From NCBI GenBank assembly GCA_017353855.1, contig JAFMSA010000021.1, positions 1 to 17,770 of the forward strand: a stretch of DNA of 17,770 nucleotides. The letters are read 5' to 3'. This DNA is from Alphaproteobacteria bacterium. Its GTDB lineage: Bacteria > Pseudomonadota > Alphaproteobacteria > ATCC43930 > CGMCC-115725. This document shows, one piece after another, positions 1 to 7,373 of this stretch (position 1 is the stretch's first letter; each line of letters starts with the position of its first letter). Under the pieces are notes generated by a model. It had not been told where the DNA came from. It saw nothing but the letters and a program-made list of their open reading frames with translations, and ran no database searches. Position numbers and translations under genes: made by a program.

Positions 1-1565
1 GTAAGGTCCTGGAACCAGCTCTGCGCCTGAACGAAACCATGCACATTGGGTGACAGCGCACGCGGGTTGACGTCGTGCACAACAAAGATCAGTGCCGCCT
101 CTGCATTCATTTCCTCATTGAGCTTGGTGAGAAATTCGAGGCGCTTCTCGCTATCGAACTCACTGAGAATGTCGGCGATCGTCTTGTCAATCTCCGGGTT
201 ACTGAAATGCCCCCAATTGCTGCCCTTAGGCGCCCAGGCGCCAGTCCACACATGGCGAATCAGCGCATTGAACGGGTCCTGCGTCTGGCGGCTGACATTG
301 ATTCCGTTGATATCCTTGTGCTCGTCGACGCCTTCGCGTGTCACTTTGAGCAGTGCGTTCCAATCCATCGAATCGAGGGTGACATCGAAACCGACTGCAT
401 CCATCTGCGATTTGACCAGCTCGTTCATCGGCAGTGGCTGCATCTGACCCGAGCCCGAAGTCGAGATCGCGAAGGTTACCTTACAGGGCAGGCAACCAGC
501 TTCCTTCAACAGCGCCTTGGCCTTGTCGGGGTCGTATTTGTATTCGATCGGGTGCCCGTAATACGGCGTCGAGCGTGGCACGGTGGCGTACTCTTCCTCG
601 GCCAAGCCGTTGAGCAGTTCCTTCACCTCGGTTTTGTTGATCGCGTAATTCGCCGCCTGGCGGACACGCCTGTCGGCGAACGGGCCAGTGATAAAGTTAA
701 GCTGGTAACTCCAGTTATGCGGGTAGATTTTGGTGACGATTTGCATGCCGGCTGATTTCAGCCGGTCGATCGCGTCGGGTGAGGGGGCCTCGATCCAGTT
801 GACCTCGCCCGACAGTAGCGCCGCAGTGCGGGTCGAGGCTTCCGGCATCGGCATTAGCACCAGTCGATCCTGTTTCGGGACGCGGTTCTTGTCCCAGTAA
901 CCGGTGTTAGGGACGAGTTCGAGCCGCTGGTGCTCGACGATCTTGTCGAACTTATAGGGGCCGGTGCCGGACGGGTGCAGCATATACTGCGTCCAGTCGT
1001 ATTTGACCTCCTTCGCGCGGCACGGGCTGATCATCAGCACATAGCTGATCTCGTAGGGGAACAGGGAGTCCGGGACGGTTGTGTTAAACGCCACCGTGTA
1101 GTCATCGATCTTCTCGACGCTCGCGAACGTCCCAAGATAAGGCCGTGCCTGGGCAAACTGCGCAGGGTTGAACTGCGGCGATTTCTGGTCGAACGAGTAG
1201 CCGAGGTTCCAGACGACGTCATCCGCGGTAAAGCTGCACCCGTCATGCCATTTGACGCCGTGACGCAGCTCGAAAATCCAGCGCTTTTGGTTGCCGGGAT
1301 CGATATGCCACGAGGTGGCGAGACCCGGCTTGATGTCCGAAGCCTTGTCGCCGCCCGACAAATCCCACAGCACGAGGGAGTCGTAGAGGTTGTAGCCGAC
1401 AAAGCGGTAGCCCTCGAAGCCCTGGTCGGGGTTGCCGTTGGTGGTCGGCAGGTCGCCGGCGGTCATCCCGACCCTCAGCACGCCAGCGGCCTGCGTCGCT
1501 CCGGCGATCAGCAGCGCTACGCCCAGCGCGGGGAAAAATCCGCAACGCCTCACGTTCTTGCCCAC
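1..1565 (-). CDS. ABC transporter substrate-binding protein, family 5 (3' end outside window)
   Basis: Exported solute receptor of the peptide/opine/nickel-type ABC importers. I translated the minus strand from GTG 1565 and found an open frame of 521 complete codons to the window edge. By alignment with the paralogue upstream, only about six residues and the stop are missing. The GTG start is chosen because AAGGAG lies 6 nt before it; a TTG at 1569 is too close to that site. A Sec signal peptide is visible: positive residues (K3, R6, R7), a hydrophobic stretch at about 9-22, and probable cleavage near A26. The mature part has the family features, including an HPSGTGPYKF segment and an EAPSPDAI segment. 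It closely resembles its upstream neighbour throughout and shares its cysteines, including the GCLPC pair. It follows that gene by 44 bp, so the two are probably co-transcribed. The ligand is unknown. Confidence 0.9.
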   Translation of the reverse strand, partial: MGKNVRRCGFFPALGVALLIAGATQAAGVLRVGMTAGDLPTTNGNPDQGFEGYRFVGYNLYDSLVLWDLSGGDKASDIKPGLATSWHIDPGNQKRWIFELRHGVKWHDGCSFTADDVVWNLGYSFDQKSPQFNPAQFAQARPYLGTFASVEKIDDYTVAFNTTVPDSLFPYEISYVLMISPCRAKEVKYDWTQYMLHPSGTGPYKFDKIVEHQRLELVPNTGYWDKNRVPKQDRLVLMPMPEASTRTAALLSGEVNWIEAPSPDAIDRLKSAGMQIVTKIYPHNWSYQLNFITGPFADRRVRQAANYAINKTEVKELLNGLAEEEYATVPRSTPYYGHPIEYKYDPDKAKALLKEAGCLPCKVTFAISTSGSGQMQPLPMNELVKSQMDAVGFDVTLDSMDWNALLKVTREGVDEHKDINGINVSRQTQDPFNALIRHVWTGAWAPKGSNWGHFSNPEIDKTIADILSEFDSEKRLEFLTKLNEEMNAEAALIFVVHDVNPRALSPNVHGFVQAQSWFQDL

Positions 1566-1586
1566 GCAAGTCTCCTTGGTCTTAAT

Positions 1587-1600
1587 GCAGCGATTGCTGC
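1587..1600 (-). other. Short stem-loop between the two tandem binding-protein genes
   Basis: In the 44-bp gap, GCAGC and GCTGC form a 5-bp stem with a 4-nt loop, just after the upstream stop codon and before the AAGGAG site of the next gene. No T-run follows it, so it is not a terminator. It could protect or pause the transcript between the two genes, but a stem this short could be chance. Confidence 0.3.
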
Positions 1601-1609
1601 GCCGCGCCG

Positions 1610-3229
1610 TTATTGCGCAACGCTCACCCGCGTCAGGTCTTGAAACCAGCTTTGCGCCTGGATGAAGCCTTGCACCTTAGGCGACATCGCGCGCGGATTG
1701 AGGTCGTGCACGACAAAGATCATCACCGCCTGCTCACCTTCCAATTCGTGCAACTGGGTCAAGAGCTGAAGTCGCTTTTCGTCGTCGAACTCGTTAAAGA
1801 TCTGGCCGATCAGCGCCTCGGTCTCGGGGTTCTCGTAATGCCCCCAATTGGAGCCAGCGGGGGACCAGTAGGCTTTGCCGACCAGCTTGATGATCGCGTT
1901 GACCGGATCGAGCAGCCCGCGCGAGAAGTTGAGGCCGTCATAGCCGGGGTTCTTTTCAGCGCCGGCGCGGTACACATTGAGCAGCGCATTCCAGTCCATC
2001 GTCTGCAACGTGACCCGGAACCCGGCCTCTTCGAGCTGCGACTTGACGAGCTCGTTCATCGGCAATGGCTGCATTTGCCCCGAGCCGGAGGTCGAGATGC
2101 CAAACGTCACCTTGCATGGCAGGCAGCCGGCCTCCTGCAATAGAGCGCGGGCCTTTTTCGCGTCGTAACCGTATTTCGGCGGGCTGCCATAATAGTCGAC
2201 CGAGGGCGGCACCACGTCATATTCGGGAATTGCCGTGCCGCCCAAGAGATCGACGACATCCTGGCGGTTGATCGCGTAATTCGCAGCCTGCCGCACTTTG
2301 AGGTCCTTGAACGGCCCCTTGGTGAAGTTGAGCATATAGGGCCAGTCATGCGGGTAGACGTTGGTGACGATTTGCATCCCGCCCGATTTGAGCCGCGGGA
2401 TCGCGTCGGGCGAGGGCGCCTCGATCCAATCGACCTGACCGGTCAGCAGCGCGGCGGTGCGGGTCGAGGCTTCCGGCATCGGGATCAGGACGAGGCGGTC
2501 CTGCTTGGGCACGCGGTCTTTGTCCCAGTAATCCTTGTTGGGCACGAGTTCGAGCCGCTCATGCGGCACGAACTGGTCGAATTTGTATGGGCCGGTGCCC
2601 GACGGGTGCAGCGCGTATTGCTGCCAGTCGTAATTCACTTCCTTCGCGCGGCACGGGCTGATCATCAGCACGTAGCTCAGCGTGTAGGGGAACAGGGACT
2701 CGACGAAATTGGTGCGAAACCCGACCGTGTAATCGTCGACCTTTTCGACCGATTTGATGTTAGTCAGAAACGCGCGGGTGTAGGTGAATTGTTGCGTATT
2801 GAAGAATGGTGCCGACTGATCCATCCGCATCTGAAAATTGAAGGTGACCGCATCAGCGTTAAATGGACAGCCGTCGTGATAGCTGACGCCGCGGCGCAGG
2901 TGCACGATCCAATGCTGATGATCGTTGGGGTCGATCTCGTAGCTAGTCGCGAGCCCAGGCTTGATGTCAGACGGCTTGTCGGACTTCGACAAATCCCATA
3001 GCAGCAGTGCGTCATAGAGGTTGTAGCCGACAAAGCGATAGCCCTCGAATCCTTGATCGGGGTTGCCGGTGGTGACCGGAATGTCGCCGGCGGTCATCGC
3101 AACTTTGAGAATGCCGCCCGCATAGGCGGCCCCGGTACCCCCCGCCGCCAGGAAGGCAACCGCGGCGATCCCGTAAATCCAAAAGATCGATCGCTGGCAA
3201 CAGCTGGCGAAGGGGGAAATAACGTGCAT
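1610..3229 (-). CDS. ABC transporter substrate-binding protein, family 5
   Basis: Exported solute-binding protein of 539 aa, a normal size for the peptide/opine/nickel family. The ATG at 3229 is preceded by AAGGG about 7 nt upstream. Residues 1-37 form a Sec signal peptide: a hydrophobic segment at about 15-32 ending in AYA before GGILKVA. Family-typical stretches follow: LYDALLLWDL (71-80), a YHDGC segment (118-121), HPSGTGPYKF (208-217) and EAPSPDAI (270-277). Four cysteines (C121, C193, C369, C372) are shared with the downstream paralogue and could form disulfides in the periplasm. The pair looks like a tandem duplication that has since diverged. No permease or ATPase for this class is visible, so they would have to lie left of the window or elsewhere. 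Substrate specificity cannot be read; peptide, opine or another small amine-containing ligand are all possible. Confidence 0.92.
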   Translation of the reverse strand: MHVISPFASCCQRSIFWIYGIAAVAFLAAGGTGAAYAGGILKVAMTAGDIPVTTGNPDQGFEGYRFVGYNLYDALLLWDLSKSDKPSDIKPGLATSYEIDPNDHQHWIVHLRRGVSYHDGCPFNADAVTFNFQMRMDQSAPFFNTQQFTYTRAFLTNIKSVEKVDDYTVGFRTNFVESLFPYTLSYVLMISPCRAKEVNYDWQQYALHPSGTGPYKFDQFVPHERLELVPNKDYWDKDRVPKQDRLVLIPMPEASTRTAALLTGQVDWIEAPSPDAIPRLKSGGMQIVTNVYPHDWPYMLNFTKGPFKDLKVRQAANYAINRQDVVDLLGGTAIPEYDVVPPSVDYYGSPPKYGYDAKKARALLQEAGCLPCKVTFGISTSGSGQMQPLPMNELVKSQLEEAGFRVTLQTMDWNALLNVYRAGAEKNPGYDGLNFSRGLLDPVNAIIKLVGKAYWSPAGSNWGHYENPETEALIGQIFNEFDDEKRLQLLTQLHELEGEQAVMIFVVHDLNPRAMSPKVQGFIQAQSWFQDLTRVSVAQ

Positions 3230-3352
3230 TCAAAGACCCTTGATACGGCGCGTGACGGGCGCGACGCTCCTCGTCTAGCAAAACACGCGCCAAACTGCCG
3301 GCACCACCGACGTGGCACATCAATTGCCTCGGCGAGGGGCATTCACGTTCGG

Positions 3353-4091
3353 GTGACTGACCGCCGCATCGCTTACGTCAAAACAGGCCCGACCGCACAG
3401 CTCGCCGGCGCCTGGTGTCATCCCGAGGCGCCGATCGACGACATCTTCTCGCCCGAGCGCTACGAGCACATGGCGAAGGTGCTGGAAGCAGCTCGCGCGG
3501 CCGCGATTTCGCGGCATGCTGGGCCGAGGCGATCTTTCGACAGCGGGCTCTGAGTCTAAGAAGGACGCGATCGCCTTCTGCTACGTCGACGTAAGGGCCC
3601 GTATGCCGCGCTTCGGCCGCTCGCCGATGACTGCCCACTGTGCACCTCGGTCACGGTCGTGCTCGGCGAGGCCGAGTCGCTTGCCGGTGAGAAGGCCGAC
3701 TACCTGACTACCTGTTGTCGCTCGTGCCGCTCGAAATGGTGCTGGCGACCAACTCGGCGATGCTCGGTGCCGATCTCAGCAAAACCCGGGACGAGCATGA
3801 GCTGACCCGGAACAAGGGCACTAAGGACATGGCGGCCTCGAAGAGCGCATCCGGCAGACGATGCGCGGCAGGCATCGGCTTTGCCGAGGCGACACGCCGT
3901 CCGTGCAGCCTGCTGATCGGCAAGCCCAAACAGGCCGCCCGCCGACTACATGCAGAACGTGTTCGAAGCTGAAGACTGTGACGGTTTCGCTGACGCCAAC
4001 GATCTCACCGATGATCTGGGAAGAGTTCGCCCATGCTGACGCCGGAACTGCAGCGCCGCGGCTTGCTTCGAACTATGTCGGGACGACGTGA
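3353..4091 (+). pseudogene. Decayed flavin-dependent monooxygenase (NtaA/SnaA/DszA-type, luciferase-like)
   Basis: Remnant of an FMNH2-dependent oxygenase of the family that includes nitrilotriacetate and dibenzothiophene-sulfone monooxygenases. Homology-like segments appear in order but in changing frames. First comes an N-terminal block from GTG 3353 (PTAQLAGAW, HPEAPIDDIFSPERYEHM). A jump near 3495 leads to a block normally about 200 residues later (RDFAACWAEAIF). Then follow DVRARMPRFGRSP (about 3590-3626), CTSVTVVLGEAESLAGEKAD (about 3638-3697), LVPLEMVLATNSAMLGADLS (about 3721-3780), LEERIRQTM, GIGFAEATRR, LIGKPKQAA, DYMQNVFEAEDCDGF, TPELQRRGLLR and a final NYVGTT before TGA 4089-4091. 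The intact family is about 430-460 aa; here the flavin-binding core is deleted and at least eight frame changes occur. Neighbouring genes are intact, so true decay is likelier than poor sequence. It may once have belonged with the downstream transporter-amidohydrolase operon; that is inference. Confidence 0.85.
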
Positions 4092-4157
4092 TCGCCGCTC
4101 CCATCCCTTTCGCCGGCCGGTCATGACCGCGACGCGGTCGAGCAGCATCAAGTCCAT
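4090..4157 (-). pseudogene. N-terminal scrap of a short-chain dehydrogenase/reductase
   Basis: From ATG 4157 on the minus strand the sequence reads MDLMLLDRVAVMTGRRKG. After an apparent one-base deletion it continues as MGAAIT. Joined, these give the start of a Rossmann-fold short-chain dehydrogenase, with the nucleotide-binding TGxxxGxG motif at the expected place. A purine-rich ribosome binding site (GGAAGGGGAA) lies about 9 nt before the ATG, which supports a real former gene start. The similarity stops after about 25 residues, where the sequence meets the 3' end of the decayed monooxygenase on the other strand. The rest of the dehydrogenase is gone, so this is a deletion or rearrangement junction. 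The segment is very short, hence moderate confidence. Confidence 0.5.
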
Positions 4158-4525
4158 ATGCGTCGTTCCCCTTCCGGATTGGCCGCCATCAAACTTAATG
4201 CCAGCGCTGGAATAGGCGGCGCTGGAACGCGCGCGCAGGCCCCGAGGCTGCAGACGACGCTGGAAAGCGGCGGGGTATTGGAAGCGTCGTCGGTCGCCCG
4301 CATCATCGAGCCTGGCGCCGGAACCCGCCTTTGTGCCGGTTCCGACGGTGATTACGCATATGCCCAGCCGCCCCGAGACCGCCGAACGAGCGTCCGCTTC
4401 GGGGCAAGCCGCAGCGGACAGGACCTCAGCGACTGGATTTCGCCGGAAGCCAAACTCGTGCGGAGGGCCGCCCGAGATGGCATGAGCGTTGCACCGGGTC
4501 ACCGCGATCAGTCGTGGAGGGGGTC
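4158..4525. other. Intergenic stretch without a recognisable gene, upstream of the transporter operon
   Basis: About 370 bases between the dehydrogenase scrap and the binding-protein gene. No frame on either strand gives a convincing protein; the open frames read as low-complexity Arg/Ala/Gly/Pro, typical of GC-rich shadows. There is an inverted repeat CGGAACC/GGTTCCG (4319-4325 and 4338-4344) with a 12-nt loop, and a 10-nt palindrome CCAGCGCTGG near 4201. The promoter of the plus-strand operon should lie here, but I see no confident -35/-10 pair. It may also hold further unrecognisable remnants of the decay zone. Confidence 0.5.
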
Positions 4526-5572
4526 ATGTGCGAGCGGACCGGGCATCTATCATTGTCGGCCTTGGAGGGCGTGGACTTCAGCCGGCGAGGCTTTCTGCGC
4601 GCCGCCGGAGTCGGCGCGTTGACGGTCGCTATCGGCGGCCACGCACACGCCGCCGACTCCCATATCAAATCGGTGCACGGCAGCGGTTTCTGCAACCTCA
4701 ACTACTTCCTCACCGAAGCCAAACAGATGGCCAAGGATGACGGGGTCATCCTCGACTTCGTGGTGACCCCAACCAGCGCCGAGATGGTGACCTTCCTCGG
4801 CGCCGGCCAGGTGGATGCCGCGCTCATCCCATACACCAGCTTCATCGCACTGTTCGACAAGGGCGCCCACGTAAAGATCGTCGGCGGCGGCGGCATGCAA
4901 GGTTGCATTCTCGTCGCTCAGCCGGGGTTTGAGACGCCGGATAAGCTCAAGGGCAAGACGCTCGGCACCTTCCAGATGGATACGCTTGAAGTGCTGCCCT
5001 ACGACTGGCTGAAACAGCACAATGTCAGCTTCAAGGACATCAATGTCCGATATATGGGCAACACGCCCGAGGCGGTCGAAGCATTCAAGGCCGGCGCGCT
5101 CGACATGATCTGCACGATCGAGCCCTACGGCACCGCGCTCCTTAATGACGTCAGGGGCAGCGTGATGCTGTCCGACGGGCTCGACATCTACGGCAAGGGC
5201 TATACCGACTGCGTGCTGGCGGTGCGCGAGAGGCTGATCAAGGAGAACCCCACCGGCATCAAATCGCTGTTGAAGGGCATGATGAAGGCTCAGCACATGG
5301 CAGAAACGGAGCCCGAAGAGGTACTGAAAGTGCTGGTTGGCCCTTATTATAAGACCTCGATCGAAAACGCCCGCATCGCAATGTCGAAGCAGCCTTCGGT
5401 CGTCGACGCCCGCGCACAGACGCAGTTCATCCTCGATCGCGTCGATTCCCTGGTGGAGATGGGCTACATCAAGAACAAGCCCACGCGAGCGGCTATCGAC
5501 TGGACTCTGCTCGAACAGGTGATCGCCGAAAATAGCGAGCTTTACAGCCAGCTTAAGTACAGATCCGCTTGA
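4526..5572 (+). CDS. NitT/TauT-type ABC transporter substrate-binding protein, Tat-exported
   Basis: Periplasmic receptor of the nitrate/sulfonate/taurine and pyrimidine-precursor (NMT1/THI5-like) import class, 348 aa from ATG 4526. This start is chosen because GGAGG lies 5 nt before it; a GTG at 4514 would place that site inside the gene. The N-terminus carries a twin-arginine signal, SRRGFLRAAG (residues 19-28), then a hydrophobic run and probable cleavage after AHA (about 42). Tat export suggests folding in the cytoplasm or exclusion of unwanted ligands. The mature protein has the class pattern: an early binding segment, a GAGQVDAALIPYTSF stretch, a GKTLGTFQMD hinge and a MGNTPEAVEAFKAGALDM stretch. 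It heads an operon with a permease (26 bp downstream), an ATPase and an amidohydrolase, which implies that the imported compound is the hydrolase substrate or its precursor. The ligand is unknown. Confidence 0.93.
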   Translation: MCERTGHLSLSALEGVDFSRRGFLRAAGVGALTVAIGGHAHAADSHIKSVHGSGFCNLNYFLTEAKQMAKDDGVILDFVVTPTSAEMVTFLGAGQVDAALIPYTSFIALFDKGAHVKIVGGGGMQGCILVAQPGFETPDKLKGKTLGTFQMDTLEVLPYDWLKQHNVSFKDINVRYMGNTPEAVEAFKAGALDMICTIEPYGTALLNDVRGSVMLSDGLDIYGKGYTDCVLAVRERLIKENPTGIKSLLKGMMKAQHMAETEPEEVLKVLVGPYYKTSIENARIAMSKQPSVVDARAQTQFILDRVDSLVEMGYIKNKPTRAAIDWTLLEQVIAENSELYSQLKYRSA

Positions 5573-5598
5573 TCGCCCTAGACTTCTAGGCTGTGCAT

Positions 5599-6522
5599 AT
5601 GGCCGAGGCGAGGACCGAGGCAGCGCCTGTCGCAACCGATCTTCGACAGTGGCAGGGCTCCGTGCCCTGGTGGTCCGCGATCTGCCGCCTCGCACCGCGC
5701 ATCGTATGGACAGTCGTATCGATCGGACTTTTCGCGGGAATCTGGGAGATCTGTTGGGCGCTCGGCTGGGCCGACCCGAAGCTGCTACCGCCGCCGCATG
5801 TCTTCCTCGGCGCGATCTCCGATCAGGCAAAATTCTTTAATACGGTGAGCCGATGGCAGGTCGGCGCCGGCCAGGCCGAGCCGCCGCCGCCTGCGCTCGC
5901 GGTGGTTTATACCGTGCTCGCCACCACCGGCCGGGTCTTTGTCGGATTACTGATCGCCTCGATTTTGGCAATTTCGACCGGAATTGCGATCCGCTATTTC
6001 ACTCTGTTCGAGCGCCTTACGCTGCCAACCATCATCTTGCTCGCTCCGGTCTCGCCGATCGCCTGGCTGCCGGTGGCGATCTTTCTCTTCGGCATCGGCA
6101 ACAAGCCGGCGATCTTTATGGTGGTGATCGCGCTCCTCTTCCACATGGTGCTGGCGACGATCAACCAGATTGACAACGTCAACCGCAACTTCCTCAATGT
6201 CGCGCGGACGATGGGCGCGACCAAGCGGCAGGTCTATTTCCACGTTATTATTCCGGCGATCCTGCCGCAGCTCTTCATCGTGTTGCGCTTCAATCTGTTC
6301 GGTGCCTGGATGGTGGTGCTGGTGGCCGAGGCGACCGGCGTCGGCTACGGGCTCGGGCAGGTGATCATGCTCGGTCGCAACACCTTCAACCCATCGCTGG
6401 TGTTCTTCACGATCGTATTGATCGGCGTGCTCGGTGGCAGCTTTGACTGGCTGATGCGGATGGTACAGCGAAAGGTGCTCTACTGGGTGCCGCACGAAGC
6501 GGGGACGTTGCGTGGCCTCTAG
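5599..6522 (+). CDS. NitT/TauT-type ABC transporter permease
   Basis: Inner-membrane channel subunit of the importer, 307 aa from ATG 5599; a GTG at 5593 is possible but too close to the weak AGG at 5588-5590. About six membrane segments can be seen, near residues 35-55, 103-125, 140-165, 170-188, 225-248 and 265-285. A proline-rich periplasmic stretch (PPPP at 95-98) sits between the first two. The cytoplasmic EAA-type loop that docks the ATPase lies at about 198-222 (FLNVARTMGATKRQVYFHVI, then a proline-containing end). It overlaps the start of the ATPase gene by a few bases, which is typical of coupled translation in this class. Homology to the SsuC/TauC group is clear from the layout, but the substrate is not assigned. 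Confidence 0.93.
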   Translation: MAEARTEAAPVATDLRQWQGSVPWWSAICRLAPRIVWTVVSIGLFAGIWEICWALGWADPKLLPPPHVFLGAISDQAKFFNTVSRWQVGAGQAEPPPPALAVVYTVLATTGRVFVGLLIASILAISTGIAIRYFTLFERLTLPTIILLAPVSPIAWLPVAIFLFGIGNKPAIFMVVIALLFHMVLATINQIDNVNRNFLNVARTMGATKRQVYFHVIIPAILPQLFIVLRFNLFGAWMVVLVAEATGVGYGLGQVIMLGRNTFNPSLVFFTIVLIGVLGGSFDWLMRMVQRKVLYWVPHEAGTLRGL

Positions 6523-7333
6523 GGTGTTCAAGCCTTTCTCATCGAAAAGCGCCGTCGTTTGCCGAAATCTCGGCAAGGTTTGGGGCGAAGGCACGCCGCG
6601 CGCGCAAGAAGCGTTGCGCGATATCGACCTCGATATCGCGCCGGGAGAGTTCGTCGTGCTGCTGGGCCCTTCCGGCTGCGGCAAGTCCACGCTGCTTTTC
6701 CTGCTCGCCGGCTTGGAGCGGGCGACCTCGGGCCATTGCTGGTTCTTTGGCGATTTGGTCGACAATCCGTCGCCCGAGCGCAGTCTCATCTTTCAGGAGA
6801 CCTCGCTCTTCCCTTGGCTCAGAGTCTGGCAGAACGTCTCGTTCGGTCTGTCGATCCGCGGCCTCGGCGTCGCCGAACGCAGGGAGATTGCGCGCCAAGC
6901 GCTACAGCGCGTCGGCCTAGCCGAAGCGTTCGGCAAGCGCCCCGACGAGCTTTCCGGCGGCATGCGTCAGCGCGTCGCCGTGGCCCGCGCTCTGGCGATG
7001 CGGCCCAAGGTTCTGTTGATGGATGAGCCGTTTGCCGCACTCGACGTTCAGACCCGCACCAAGATGCAGGACTTTCTCGGCGATGTCTGGTCGCAATCGG
7101 GCGCCTCGGTGCTGTTTGTGACGCATCATATCGAGGAGGCGGTGGCGCTTGCCGATCGCGTCGTCGTCTTCACCGCGCGTCCGGGCCGGATCAAGACGAT
7201 CATTCCGGTCGACCTGCCGCGCCCGCGCGACCTGTTCTCACCCGGGGCCGAACTCTTGCGCCGCGACCTCACCCAATCGCTACGCGAGGAGGTTGATCGC
7301 GCTTTCGCCGAGCAGGAAGCTCTCGCGTCGTGA
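6512..7333 (+). CDS. NitT/TauT-type ABC transporter ATP-binding protein
   Basis: Cytoplasmic ATPase that powers the importer, 273 aa and full length for the SsuB/TauB class. All nucleotide-binding motifs are intact: Walker A GPSGCGKST (52-60), Q-loop Q95 in FQETSLFPW, signature LSGGM (147-151), Walker B LLMDEP (168-173) with catalytic E172, and switch histidine H205 in VTHHIEEA. The GTG at 6512 overlaps the end of the permease gene (stop at 6520-6522). Its ribosome binding site is weak, so translation probably depends on coupling; a GTG at 6524 is an alternative start. Forty bases separate its stop from the amidohydrolase start. Confidence 0.95.
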   Translation: MASRVFKPFSSKSAVVCRNLGKVWGEGTPRAQEALRDIDLDIAPGEFVVLLGPSGCGKSTLLFLLAGLERATSGHCWFFGDLVDNPSPERSLIFQETSLFPWLRVWQNVSFGLSIRGLGVAERREIARQALQRVGLAEAFGKRPDELSGGMRQRVAVARALAMRPKVLLMDEPFAALDVQTRTKMQDFLGDVWSQSGASVLFVTHHIEEAVALADRVVVFTARPGRIKTIIPVDLPRPRDLFSPGAELLRRDLTQSLREEVDRAFAEQEALAS

Positions 7334-7373
7334 CCGCATTTTTCTAACAAACGATACCGGGAAGAGGCCTCCG

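Noticed and set aside
3353..4091. Explaining the frame changes as sequencing errors in an intact monooxygenase.
   Set aside because: About 190 residues are missing as well, while thousands of bases on both sides have no frame problems.
4550..5830. A 426-codon open frame on the minus strand.
   Set aside because: It lies antisense to the clear binding-protein gene, is rich in Arg, His and Asp and shows no domain. It is a shadow of codon bias in GC-rich DNA.
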